Positions 26,451-35,299 of a stretch of 54,526 bases of DNA are shown piece by piece. Position numbers and translations under genes: made by a program. Source of the DNA: JBBIGV01 sp037447335 (GTDB taxonomy: Bacteria > Bacteroidota > Ignavibacteria > Ignavibacteriales > Ignavibacteriaceae); the NCBI GenBank assembly GCA_037447335.1, contig JBBIGV010000015.1, positions 1 through 54,526 on the forward strand, given 5' to 3'. Within the stretch, counting starts at the first letter, position 1, and every line of letters starts with the position of its first letter. The notes beneath the pieces are model-generated. The model made no database searches and was not told where the DNA came from. It worked only from the letters and a program-made list of their open reading frames with translations.

Positions 26451-28613
26451 ATGAAAATTAAATTACTTATCCTCTTTCTGATACTTGGCGCAGCAGCCAT
26501 TCAAGCGCAAAATTATCCGCATGTAAGCATACGCGACATTCAGTTTGTTCCTGATTCATTGTTAATACAGGGGCAGGACCAATCTCTCTATGTAGGTGAT
26601 ACCGTTCAGGTAACCGGCGTAGTAATGGTTGCACCGGTCGTTCATCCTATTAATGACCGCAGACCAATAATGTGGGCAGGCGCAAGATGGCAAACGTATT
26701 TGAGGGACACATCATTTGCATCTGTAGATTGGGCCGGCTTAAACATTATTCAGAATGACACTTCTTTGCCTGCTCAGGGTACGTTAATGAATTTTCTGGA
26801 TACTGCACGTATAGTTACCATCACAGGCGTTGTTGCAGAATTCGGGAAGCAAACACAATTAAATGTTCTTACAACCTCAGAAATTCAATTTCATTCGCTA
26901 AAACCTAACAGGGGAGAGCCTCTTGAATTAACAATTGCTGATCTTAATACAGGAACGCCTCCTGCGGGTAACCTGCTTACGGGTGAAAAGTATGAAGTGA
27001 TGTATGTAATCATTCGTAATGTAATTACTTCAGACAGAAATACCACCAACGGAACATTTGCGATAAATGATGGACAGGGCAATCAGATGTTCATCCACGA
27101 CCAGTCCGGATATTTTACCAGGCGTGCTCATCAATTAAGAACCTGGGATCCGCCAATTGATGGTACCACAATACAGTATATCAGAGGAGTAATCGGGCAT
27201 TTTAATAATCCATCAAGGTATGTTATCAGACCAATGTACCCGGATGATATTCTTATCGGGCAATCTCCTCCTGCAATATCCAGCATAAGAAGAAACACAG
27301 ATTTAATTGCGCCGAACCAGGCTGTTACAATCTCGGCAACTATAGCTGATAACGACCCCGGAGGTGCTGTTTCTGAAGCAAAATTAATTTACAGGATAAA
27401 CTCGGGTGCGCCTAACGAAGTTTCGATGGTTGAAGGGCTTGATAATAAATGGTCAGGTACAATACCTGGTGTTAATGCTGATTCTGCTTTAGTTAACTTT
27501 TTCATTTGGGCTAAAGATAATGATAACATGGTTTCAATAGCTCCGATTGATACTGCAAAGAATAAATTTTTCTATTTAGTTCTTAACAGAAACCCACAAA
27601 TTCAGGACGTTCAATACAGCCCCTTTGGCGGAGGTTACGGCGGATACCACGGATATAACAGTTTCCAGGGTTACTGGGTAACTGTCAGCGGTGTGGTTAC
27701 TGCAGATACTTCTGACTTGCAGGGCGATGGAAATCAGATAAGCAGACGTGTTTATATCCAGAACGGAGAAGGACCCTGGAGCGGTATCTGGGTTTTCGGT
27801 TTGATCACTGATCAATTAGTCAGAGGGCAGCATGTTACTGTGAGCGGAAAGGTAGTAGAAAACTTCAATCATACCCGTATTGATAGTATAACCAGCTTGG
27901 TTATTAACTCCGGTAATAATCCGCTTCCTCCTCCGCACTATGTTTCAACAACTGATATAGGAACAAAAACTAAAGGTACTGTTACTGCTGAAAAGTGGGA
28001 AGGCGTTTTAATAAAGTATGAAGACTTAACCGTAACTGATGATAATGCAGATGGACAGTCCGGACCAGGCGGCGGCGGAAACAGCAACTTTGGTGAAATT
28101 CTTGTCGCAGACCCCGGTAATGTTAATACGCGCGTTGAACTTCAGGAAGGAAATCATCGCTATCATAACCAATGGATTGCCGGACTCGATACCATCCCCG
28201 GTAACATCAGAATTTGGGAAGGTGATAAATGTGACGAGCTGATTGGTGTTTTATTTTATTCGTTTGGAAATTATAAACTTGTTCCTCGAAAAGTTGATGA
28301 TTTTATAGGTTATACTTCATCTGCCGGCGGTCTTATTTCTAACACTCCTGGGAGTTATCAGTTAATGCAGAATTATCCCAATCCGTTTAATCCTGTTACA
28401 ACTATTGAATACAGAATTCCGGAGGCGGGATTTGTTCAGATCAGGATTTTTGATATTCTTGGCAGAGAAGTCAAATCACTTGTGAATATGGAGCAATCCC
28501 CCGGAAATTATAAAGTATTATTCAATGCATCTGATCTGAGTTCTGGTGTTTACCTCTATCAGATCAAAGCAGGAAACTTTCTTGAGACGAAAAAAATGAT
28601 TCTGATGAAATAA
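26451..28613 (+). CDS. secreted OB-fold-like protein with T9SS type A tail
   Basis: 720 aa. A signal peptide ends near IQAQ (residue 20). The first module (about 25-270) and another (about 395-620) have the beta-rich VGDTVQVTGVV / GQHVTVSGKVV pattern seen in secreted OB-fold nucleic-acid-binding domains. Between them lies an Ig-like segment (about 275-370). The C-terminal 75 residues are a textbook T9SS type A domain: QNYPNPFNPVTTIEYRIP ... FDILGREVKSL ... GVYLYQIKAG. The OB reading is from pattern only. It is followed by a strong terminator, so it closes its transcript. Confidence 0.75.
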   Translation: MKIKLLILFLILGAAAIQAQNYPHVSIRDIQFVPDSLLIQGQDQSLYVGDTVQVTGVVMVAPVVHPINDRRPIMWAGARWQTYLRDTSFASVDWAGLNIIQNDTSLPAQGTLMNFLDTARIVTITGVVAEFGKQTQLNVLTTSEIQFHSLKPNRGEPLELTIADLNTGTPPAGNLLTGEKYEVMYVIIRNVITSDRNTTNGTFAINDGQGNQMFIHDQSGYFTRRAHQLRTWDPPIDGTTIQYIRGVIGHFNNPSRYVIRPMYPDDILIGQSPPAISSIRRNTDLIAPNQAVTISATIADNDPGGAVSEAKLIYRINSGAPNEVSMVEGLDNKWSGTIPGVNADSALVNFFIWAKDNDNMVSIAPIDTAKNKFFYLVLNRNPQIQDVQYSPFGGGYGGYHGYNSFQGYWVTVSGVVTADTSDLQGDGNQISRRVYIQNGEGPWSGIWVFGLITDQLVRGQHVTVSGKVVENFNHTRIDSITSLVINSGNNPLPPPHYVSTTDIGTKTKGTVTAEKWEGVLIKYEDLTVTDDNADGQSGPGGGGNSNFGEILVADPGNVNTRVELQEGNHRYHNQWIAGLDTIPGNIRIWEGDKCDELIGVLFYSFGNYKLVPRKVDDFIGYTSSAGGLISNTPGSYQLMQNYPNPFNPVTTIEYRIPEAGFVQIRIFDILGREVKSLVNMEQSPGNYKVLFNASDLSSGVYLYQIKAGNFLETKKMILMK

Positions 28614-28622
28614 TATTTAGCT

Positions 28623-28660
28623 AAGATATGCCGGAGAATATTCTTCCGGCATATCTTTTA
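28623..28660 (+). terminator. rho-independent terminator
   Basis: AAGATATGCCGGA (28623-28635) and its exact inverse TCCGGCATATCTT (28645-28657) form a 13-bp stem with a 9-base loop followed by TTTTA. It separates the two secreted-protein genes from the lipoprotein/TonB receptor unit. Confidence 0.85.
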
Positions 28661-28697
28661 CATTTTCTGAATTTTTATATCGGATTTTTCAACAGTA

Positions 28698-30272
28698 ATG
28701 AAAAAACTTTTACTAAATATAACTCTTATAGCAGTAACCGGCATTATATATTCGTGTTATGAAGTTCCGCCGGTAACTCCGGCAGAAAACCAGCCTCCGA
28801 GAACTTTTGTATTTTTATTTCCGGATAGTTCTATCAGTCAGCAGCAAAGCAGTATTAGGTTAAGCTGGTGGGGCGATGACCCGGATGGATTGGTTATCGG
28901 TTACTATATTTCCATGGATGGTCTCCATTGGCAGTTCACTACAAGTAATGATTCCGTTATTTCATTTCCGATTGTTGGTTCAGATACCTCATATATATTC
29001 AGAGTAGCTGCTGTAGATAATTCAGGCAATCAAAGATATGATACGCAGGTTTTTCAGAATGGAATAAATTTTGGGCCCGAGCCCTTTACAGACCTTAATG
29101 ATAACGGAGTTTGGGATGATGGCGAACCATTTATAGATATCGGTTTATTTGACCCTGAGCCGGCAACAATTCTGCTTCCGCTTAAAAATACTCCGCCGGT
29201 TGTGAGATTTCTTGAAGCCCTGAACGGAAACACAATTGCTATACCTGAAACTACTTTTTCAGTTGCGTCGTTTGGCTGGACTGCAACAGACCTTGATGGT
29301 GACGAAACCATAAGCAATATTTACATTGCGCTGAATGATACAGCGCAAAAAATTTCACTCCCGGGCAATACACGTTTTATAACTGTTAAAGCAGCGCCCC
29401 CGTTTGCCTCTGATATAGTTGAAGCAGAAATATTCATAGGTGCTTCAACAGTACCATATTCAGTTAAGCTGCCAAATTTCAGGCTTGATTCTGAAAATGT
29501 ATTCTTTGTTTTTGCTGAAGATATTGCAGGAAGCATCAGCCAGATGATTCAGATGCCCTCAGCAACTGCAGAAAAAAGATGGTTTGTCCGGAAACCCAAA
29601 GGCGAAATTCTTATAGTGGATGACTATGCCGCTCAGGATGCTGCTGCATCATTTTATTATTCTGTTTTTGATTCGCTTGGATTATTAAATAAAACAGATA
29701 TTTGGGATATAAAGCTTGGAAAAACATCCCAGTCAACACCTCCCTTATTGCTGCCGCGCATACTCTCACCAATGTTCACTGAAACATTGAAACTTTTTAA
29801 ATATGTTTTTTGGTACAGCGATGTTGATCCCACACTTGACGCCGCTCAGTTGGCAACCCAGAATTATCTTAGCAGCGGCGGCAGAATCCTGTTTTCAATG
29901 ATATTTCCACCGGATGTTGAACGCAGCAGGCTTGGTGACTTTTTGCCTGTTGACAGCGTTGGAAGTGCGTTCGACTTGCCTCTTTTCTCAGGTACGGAAA
30001 TAAATCCCACTAGTCAGGCTTCAGCATTGGGCTATCCTTTTCTTAGGGCTGGTTCGCAAATGGGTTTTATACGGAATTTTTACCCAAGCCCGTTTTCTGC
30101 CATAAGTTTATATGTAGTTGATAATGATCAGAACAAAATAATCGGCTTCAAGTCTACCGATTCTAAACTGGTTTTTATGGGTATCCCCTTACACAGAGCC
30201 AATGGTGATCCCTTTAATATTAAGGGATTCTTTGAAAAAGTTTTCTTTGATGAATTCGGAGTAACACGATGA
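28698..30272 (+). CDS. outer-membrane lipoprotein with fibronectin-like repeats
   Basis: 524 aa of unknown function. The signal ends in a lipobox with Cys20 (GIIYSC). An Ig/fibronectin-like domain follows at about 30-125 (SIRLSWWGDDPDGLVIGYYIS ends a beta pair). A DLNDNGVWDDGEPFIDIG stretch near residue 131 resembles a calcium loop. A second fibronectin-like domain covers about 150-290, and the C-terminal region (about 305-524) resembles an alpha/beta fold containing ILIVDDYAAQD. Its stop overlaps the TonB receptor start (ATGA), so the two are coupled; it may be a surface-exposed partner of the receptor, though it is not a SusD homologue that I can recognise. Confidence 0.7.
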   Translation: MKKLLLNITLIAVTGIIYSCYEVPPVTPAENQPPRTFVFLFPDSSISQQQSSIRLSWWGDDPDGLVIGYYISMDGLHWQFTTSNDSVISFPIVGSDTSYIFRVAAVDNSGNQRYDTQVFQNGINFGPEPFTDLNDNGVWDDGEPFIDIGLFDPEPATILLPLKNTPPVVRFLEALNGNTIAIPETTFSVASFGWTATDLDGDETISNIYIALNDTAQKISLPGNTRFITVKAAPPFASDIVEAEIFIGASTVPYSVKLPNFRLDSENVFFVFAEDIAGSISQMIQMPSATAEKRWFVRKPKGEILIVDDYAAQDAAASFYYSVFDSLGLLNKTDIWDIKLGKTSQSTPPLLLPRILSPMFTETLKLFKYVFWYSDVDPTLDAAQLATQNYLSSGGRILFSMIFPPDVERSRLGDFLPVDSVGSAFDLPLFSGTEINPTSQASALGYPFLRAGSQMGFIRNFYPSPFSAISLYVVDNDQNKIIGFKSTDSKLVFMGIPLHRANGDPFNIKGFFEKVFFDEFGVTR

Positions 30273-33079
30273 GTGTAGTATTACAAAATATTCTTTTACT
30301 TTTTCTTTTTAGCACTATATCATTAGCTCAAACCGGCATCATTGCCGGAAAAGTTACAGATGCGGCTACAAGAGATGGGCTGCCGGGTGTTAATATTATT
30401 CTTAAAGGTACTTACTATGGAGCTGCCAGTGATATAAACGGAAATTATAAAATAAGCGGTATAAGTCCCGGCACTTATTTGCTCGAAGTATCTCTTATCG
30501 GCTACAGGTCAATGCAGTTTACCGGTGTGAAGATTGAAGCCAACAAAACCACAAATCTTGATGTTAAGCTGGAAGAAACCGTGCTGACACTTGGACAGGA
30601 TGTTGTAGTTATTGGTGATAAGCCTCTGCTTGACCCCGAAGAAACCCAAAGCCGGCGAACAGTAACAAGAGAAGAGCTTGAAGTTGCCATCGTAGAGAAT
30701 ATCGCTGATGTAGTTGTGCAGCAAGCCGGTATAATAAAATCTGATAACGCAATACACATACGCGGTGGAAGATCTTACGAAAATGCATTCCTGCTAGACG
30801 GTGTGTCAATCCAGGATCCGCTTGCAGGAACCGGTTTCGGGCTTCAGCTAAGCGCCAATTCAATTGAAGAGGTTGAAGTTATTACCGGCGGTTTTAATGC
30901 TGAATATGGTCAGGCGACTTCCGGTATTGTGAACGTAAGGACAAGGGAAGGCGGCGCTAACTATCATGGTTATATCTCTTATAAAAGAGATAACTTTGGC
31001 AGCAGAACTTCTAATCATGTTTTTAACATTGATATTATTGAAGCAAATTTTTCAGGACCTGATCCATTCACAAATACCATTCTTCCTGCTATAGGATTGA
31101 ATATTCCCGGCGAATTAACCTTCTTCGGAAATTTTTATATGGGAATTAGCGACGGCATTACACAAGGTTATTACAAAAATACCGCCAGTCAGCTTTATTC
31201 GTCAACCTTTCACGGAACGAGGTTTGCACCAAGGGCAGAAAATAGCTGGTTCTGGCTTGGAAAATTAACCTATAAGTATTCTCCGACTCTTAAATTTGGT
31301 TATCAGTATAATCAATCGGTTAACATAAATCAGAACTCACAATCACTGCAGGCAAATCTCGAATATGTTGAGCCGAGTCCGGGTTATCAGTACGAATTTC
31401 AAAATATTCTGGATAATGCAAATACTTTTACACATGTTAACAAGTATAATTCATTCAGTGTAACCCACACACTTAATCCTAAAACATTTTATGAGCTTAA
31501 AATAAATCATTACTTCACCAATCTTCGCGCAGATGCAAACAGGAAAATGTGGTATGAATATGAAGAACCCAAAGACTTCGCAAATTTCCCGATTGAATAT
31601 TATAATCCTGACAGGGATACTATCGGTGTAATACCCGGTGATGGTTTCTGGGATTATGGCAACCCGTTCACATGGCGGGATCACTTTATGGAGGAGTTCT
31701 CAATTCGTGGGGATATCACGAGTTTCTTTGATGAAAAGAATAAATTTAAAGCCGGTTTTAATCTGCAGTTTCAGCAAATGCAGGTAATTGATATTTTTAA
31801 ACCCTGGGTGGGTGAATTCGGATTAAATAATGATGTATATAAAGTTCATCCTGCCATCGGTTCCTTCTACGCACAGGATAATATTAATTTCTCGGGAATG
31901 ATTCTGAACTTCGGGTTGAGATTCGATTATTGGTTTCCTGGAAAATATGTTGACGATGCAGTTAATAATCCGGATGTTGTCACCATTCCTGATCAAACTC
32001 GCGAAAATTATAAGAATGATACGTTCGGTTGGTTTGGAGACAGAAGGTGGAAAGCAAGATTGAGTCCTCGTCTTGGAATATCTCATCCTGTTTCCGATAA
32101 CCAGACGTTATTCTTCTCGTACGGTCATTTCAGTAAATGGCCCAGACCGCAATTTGTATATGCGAAGCTAAACCCTCTCAATGCGCAGTCATCTTTCCAG
32201 AGGTTTGGAAATCCCAACCTTAATCCTGAAACTACTGTTGCCTACGAGCTTGGCTTAAGAAATCAGTTTACTAATGACGATGTTCTTACTATTACTGCTT
32301 ACTATAAAGATATATTTGATTATGTAAGCACGCGCTCGGCTATTGTAACCTCGGCGAGATTTGCAACTCAAAGGTTTATTACTTATGTGAATTCGGATTA
32401 TGCGCGCTCGCGTGGTGTTGAACTTGAATATAAAAAAAGAATGGGAAGATGGTTTACCGGATCAGCTAATTTTTCTTATGCAATTATAACCGGTAAAAGC
32501 TCATCTGCAGATGAAGGTGTTTTGGTGCTCCGCGGCGATCTTGACGAATCAATTAAAGAAGAGTATATGACGTGGGACAGACCAATGACCGCTTCAATAA
32601 GCACAAATTTTTATGTTGAGAAAGGCAATGCCTTGTTCGGATTTGGTAACGGAATTCTTGATGACTATAACTTTTACATCCGTGCATTTTTCCAATCGGG
32701 TAAACGATATACACCAGCTTTATTTACAGGTAACATTGATGCACAGGGCAGACCCGAATATGAATTTCTGAGAACTGAAAGAAATTCCAAAATTGGTGAG
32801 AATTGGTTCTGGATTGATTTAAATTTCGAAAAGTATTTTGCAATCGATAAGATACGATTCTCCGTGTTCATGGAAATAAATAATCTTCTTGATACAGAAA
32901 ATCCTGCAATTATAAACCCGGTAACCGGCAAGGCGTACGAGTTTGGTGACCCTGTTCCGAATTTGTGGAATGACCCGAATTTCCCCGACCTTCAGGCTCC
33001 GATCTCGCCATATCCGCTGAACCCTGCCCGTTACCTGACAAAAAGAAATATAAAATTTGGAGTTAGTGTAAGATTTTAA
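30269..33079 (+). CDS. TonB-dependent outer-membrane receptor
   Basis: 936 aa. A signal peptide ends near SLAQ (residue 21). A carboxypeptidase-regulatory-like domain follows (about 24-105: GIIAGKVTDAATRDGLPGVNI ends with a beta pair), then a plug domain (about 130-225: IHIRGGRSYENAFLLDGVSI, GGFNAEYGQATSGIVNV) and a 22-strand-type barrel ending in KFGVSVRF with the terminal Phe. Such receptors import large substrates or act as secretion-linked conduits in Bacteroidota. The substrate is not indicated. It overlaps the lipoprotein upstream and is followed one base later by the PorV-like gene. Confidence 0.88.
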   Translation: MSVVLQNILLLFLFSTISLAQTGIIAGKVTDAATRDGLPGVNIILKGTYYGAASDINGNYKISGISPGTYLLEVSLIGYRSMQFTGVKIEANKTTNLDVKLEETVLTLGQDVVVIGDKPLLDPEETQSRRTVTREELEVAIVENIADVVVQQAGIIKSDNAIHIRGGRSYENAFLLDGVSIQDPLAGTGFGLQLSANSIEEVEVITGGFNAEYGQATSGIVNVRTREGGANYHGYISYKRDNFGSRTSNHVFNIDIIEANFSGPDPFTNTILPAIGLNIPGELTFFGNFYMGISDGITQGYYKNTASQLYSSTFHGTRFAPRAENSWFWLGKLTYKYSPTLKFGYQYNQSVNINQNSQSLQANLEYVEPSPGYQYEFQNILDNANTFTHVNKYNSFSVTHTLNPKTFYELKINHYFTNLRADANRKMWYEYEEPKDFANFPIEYYNPDRDTIGVIPGDGFWDYGNPFTWRDHFMEEFSIRGDITSFFDEKNKFKAGFNLQFQQMQVIDIFKPWVGEFGLNNDVYKVHPAIGSFYAQDNINFSGMILNFGLRFDYWFPGKYVDDAVNNPDVVTIPDQTRENYKNDTFGWFGDRRWKARLSPRLGISHPVSDNQTLFFSYGHFSKWPRPQFVYAKLNPLNAQSSFQRFGNPNLNPETTVAYELGLRNQFTNDDVLTITAYYKDIFDYVSTRSAIVTSARFATQRFITYVNSDYARSRGVELEYKKRMGRWFTGSANFSYAIITGKSSSADEGVLVLRGDLDESIKEEYMTWDRPMTASISTNFYVEKGNALFGFGNGILDDYNFYIRAFFQSGKRYTPALFTGNIDAQGRPEYEFLRTERNSKIGENWFWIDLNFEKYFAIDKIRFSVFMEINNLLDTENPAIINPVTGKAYEFGDPVPNLWNDPNFPDLQAPISPYPLNPARYLTKRNIKFGVSVRF

Positions 33080-33080
33080 T

Positions 33081-34058
33081 ATGAAAAAAGTTTTTCTGCT
33101 AATAATAATTTCCTCGTTATTTTTTGAAGCGAAAGCTCAATTATTCCCCATACTTGGTGGACAGAGGGCAGGAATTTCCACTGCACAATTCTTAAAAATC
33201 GGCGTTGGAGGCAGAGCTGCTGCACTTGGCGATGCATTCATCGCAATAGCCGATGATGCCTCGGCTCTTTACTGGAACCCTGCCGGTCTAACGCAATTCA
33301 ATGAAAACCAGGTGATGTTTTCATACAATCAATGGGTTGTGGATATTGACCATAATTTTCTTGGAGCTGTCTATCATCTTGACGGGACAAATAGTTTCGG
33401 AGTTGCACTTACATCACTTACAATGGCAGATATGCCCGTAACTACAGAGTTTGCCCCTTTTGGAACAGGCGAGTATTTCGGTTTCAAAGATATTGCCATT
33501 GCAGTCAGCTATTCACGAAAAATGACAGATCAATTCAGTTTTGGCGGAACCGTAAGATACATTGAGGAAACCCTCGATAAACTTAAGATGAGGGGCATAA
33601 TGATAGACCTCGGTACATATTACTGGACAGGACTTGGTTCAACCAGATTTGCAGTAGCTGTAACTAACTTCGGCAACAACCTTGCTCCGGATGGTGAAGT
33701 TGTTCTTGTAGGCAACCGGAAAAAATCGGAATGGCAGGCTTTTGCGCCGCCCACAATGTTCAGAATCGGGTTTGCATTTGAACCTTATGAAACAGAAGAA
33801 CATAAGCTGACCACTTCAGTTCAGTTGAATCACCCCAACGATAACAGTGAAAATGTATCCTCGGGAATTGAATATAAATGGAAAGATACTTTCTTTGTCC
33901 GGGGAGGATATAAGTTCAATGTTGAAGAGATGAATTACAGCTTTGGCGCCGGTGTAAACGTACCGCTGAATATTGCGAGGTTTACTCTTGATTATGCTTA
34001 TGCAAATTTTTCAAGATTAGGCTCAGCTCACAGATTTTCAATCATTCTTGGATTCTAA
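33081..34058 (+). CDS. PorV/PorQ family outer-membrane protein
   Basis: 325-aa FadL-like beta barrel. A signal peptide ends near EAKAQ (residue 20). It shows the family signature GVGGRAAALGDAFIAIADD followed by ASALYWNPAGL (about 47-75). PorV is the shuttle that carries T9SS cargo off the translocon for surface attachment; PorV-like paralogues are common in Ignavibacteria. Being in the same unit as a T9SS-tailed protein fits a dedicated cargo role, but this is inferred. One base separates it from the receptor gene. Confidence 0.85.
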   Translation: MKKVFLLIIISSLFFEAKAQLFPILGGQRAGISTAQFLKIGVGGRAAALGDAFIAIADDASALYWNPAGLTQFNENQVMFSYNQWVVDIDHNFLGAVYHLDGTNSFGVALTSLTMADMPVTTEFAPFGTGEYFGFKDIAIAVSYSRKMTDQFSFGGTVRYIEETLDKLKMRGIMIDLGTYYWTGLGSTRFAVAVTNFGNNLAPDGEVVLVGNRKKSEWQAFAPPTMFRIGFAFEPYETEEHKLTTSVQLNHPNDNSENVSSGIEYKWKDTFFVRGGYKFNVEEMNYSFGAGVNVPLNIARFTLDYAYANFSRLGSAHRFSIILGF

Positions 34059-34078
34059 TAAACAGTAAAAAAATAATT

Positions 34079-35299
34079 ATGAGTAGTTTCAGTTATATAA
34101 TCTCGAAGATAAAGCGATCGGATGATAAATTGCCCGAAGGAACCATTAAAAATCCGTGCATTCATTCATTCAGCCATTTACCGTTTTATAAATATGGGAT
34201 TATACATCAATTTTTTCTCAAACACAGAATTTTTGTTTGGGTTTTCCTGGCGCTTATTTCTTTCGCAGGATGTATGGACAAATTTCAGATACCTGTTACC
34301 AGTGATAACCCAGGTAACATAACAGGTGATACTGTTTACGTGCAGCTAAACCCGGCATGGGAAGGATTTAATAACCCAACCGCAATACTTATCGGTAATG
34401 AGCCGTTTGTTTACATAGCAGATACCGATAACGACCGGATTGTAATGCTGAATCTTGCCGGACAGGTGCTCGGCACAAAATCAGTAAAAAAACCGGTTGC
34501 CATTGCGCAGGATTATATGCTCAATCTTATTGTGTGTGGACAGGATGATATTACTTCTCCGGATGGAATAACAAGAACTTTCAGCGCTGTATTTAAGATA
34601 AATATGTTTGCTGCTAACCACGTTATTGAAGAAGCAGAACTGATAAGAATTATGCCCCGTCCGGGTGTATCATCCGATCTGAAAACAGCAGTTGAATTTA
34701 CCGGTGTTTGTGTTTTCTTTAATAATTCCTTCTTTGTTAGCAGAAGAGGGCCCAACAATTCCAGTTTTATAGACCCGGATAATTCTATCCTTATTTTTGA
34801 AAATAAGGTTAATCCTGATGGCAGCCGAAAAGACACACTTATCGGTCGCGTTCCGCAGCTCGAGCCTCTGGGTACCGGTCTTCTGACTGCTAACCGCATC
34901 AGCTCTCTTACTTCATTTAAAAGAAGAAATAATGATTTTATTATGACCCTTACCGGAAACACGAGCTTCAAAGCGCAGTGGCTCTTCTACAATTTTGGTT
35001 CAGAAACTCCCGGGTTTGAAAGCAGACTTTCGCCGGTTAATGCTGATATAATGTCAGTAAATAAATTCTCTCAGCCTGAAGGGGCTTGCCTGGATAACTC
35101 CAACAACATTTTTATAGCTGATGCAGGTAAGGACAGCATTTACAAATTCAACTCATTTGGTGATGAATTACAATCCTTCGGTGGTCCGGCTATTTTTAAT
35201 AGCCCGCACGGTGTGGGATTTTTTGATAAGACTCTTTATGTAGTGGATACGGGAAATAACAGGATATTAAGATTCATTTTATCAACGGACATACAATGA
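34079..35299 (+). CDS. NHL-repeat lipoprotein
   Basis: 406 aa. A hydrophobic segment ending ALISFAGC gives a lipobox with Cys65. This is preceded by about 50 non-hydrophobic residues, an unusually long N-region; no in-frame ATG, GTG or TTG between the annotated start and the lipobox offers a shorter form. The mature part contains NHL/beta-propeller repeats (ADTDNDRIVMLNLAGQVLG; ADAGKDSIYKFNSFGDELQS; VVDTGNNRILRF). It is likely surface-anchored and binds a ligand or protein. Its stop overlaps the next start by four bases (ATGA). Confidence 0.75.
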   Translation: MSSFSYIISKIKRSDDKLPEGTIKNPCIHSFSHLPFYKYGIIHQFFLKHRIFVWVFLALISFAGCMDKFQIPVTSDNPGNITGDTVYVQLNPAWEGFNNPTAILIGNEPFVYIADTDNDRIVMLNLAGQVLGTKSVKKPVAIAQDYMLNLIVCGQDDITSPDGITRTFSAVFKINMFAANHVIEEAELIRIMPRPGVSSDLKTAVEFTGVCVFFNNSFFVSRRGPNNSSFIDPDNSILIFENKVNPDGSRKDTLIGRVPQLEPLGTGLLTANRISSLTSFKRRNNDFIMTLTGNTSFKAQWLFYNFGSETPGFESRLSPVNADIMSVNKFSQPEGACLDNSNNIFIADAGKDSIYKFNSFGDELQSFGGPAIFNSPHGVGFFDKTLYVVDTGNNRILRFILSTDIQ

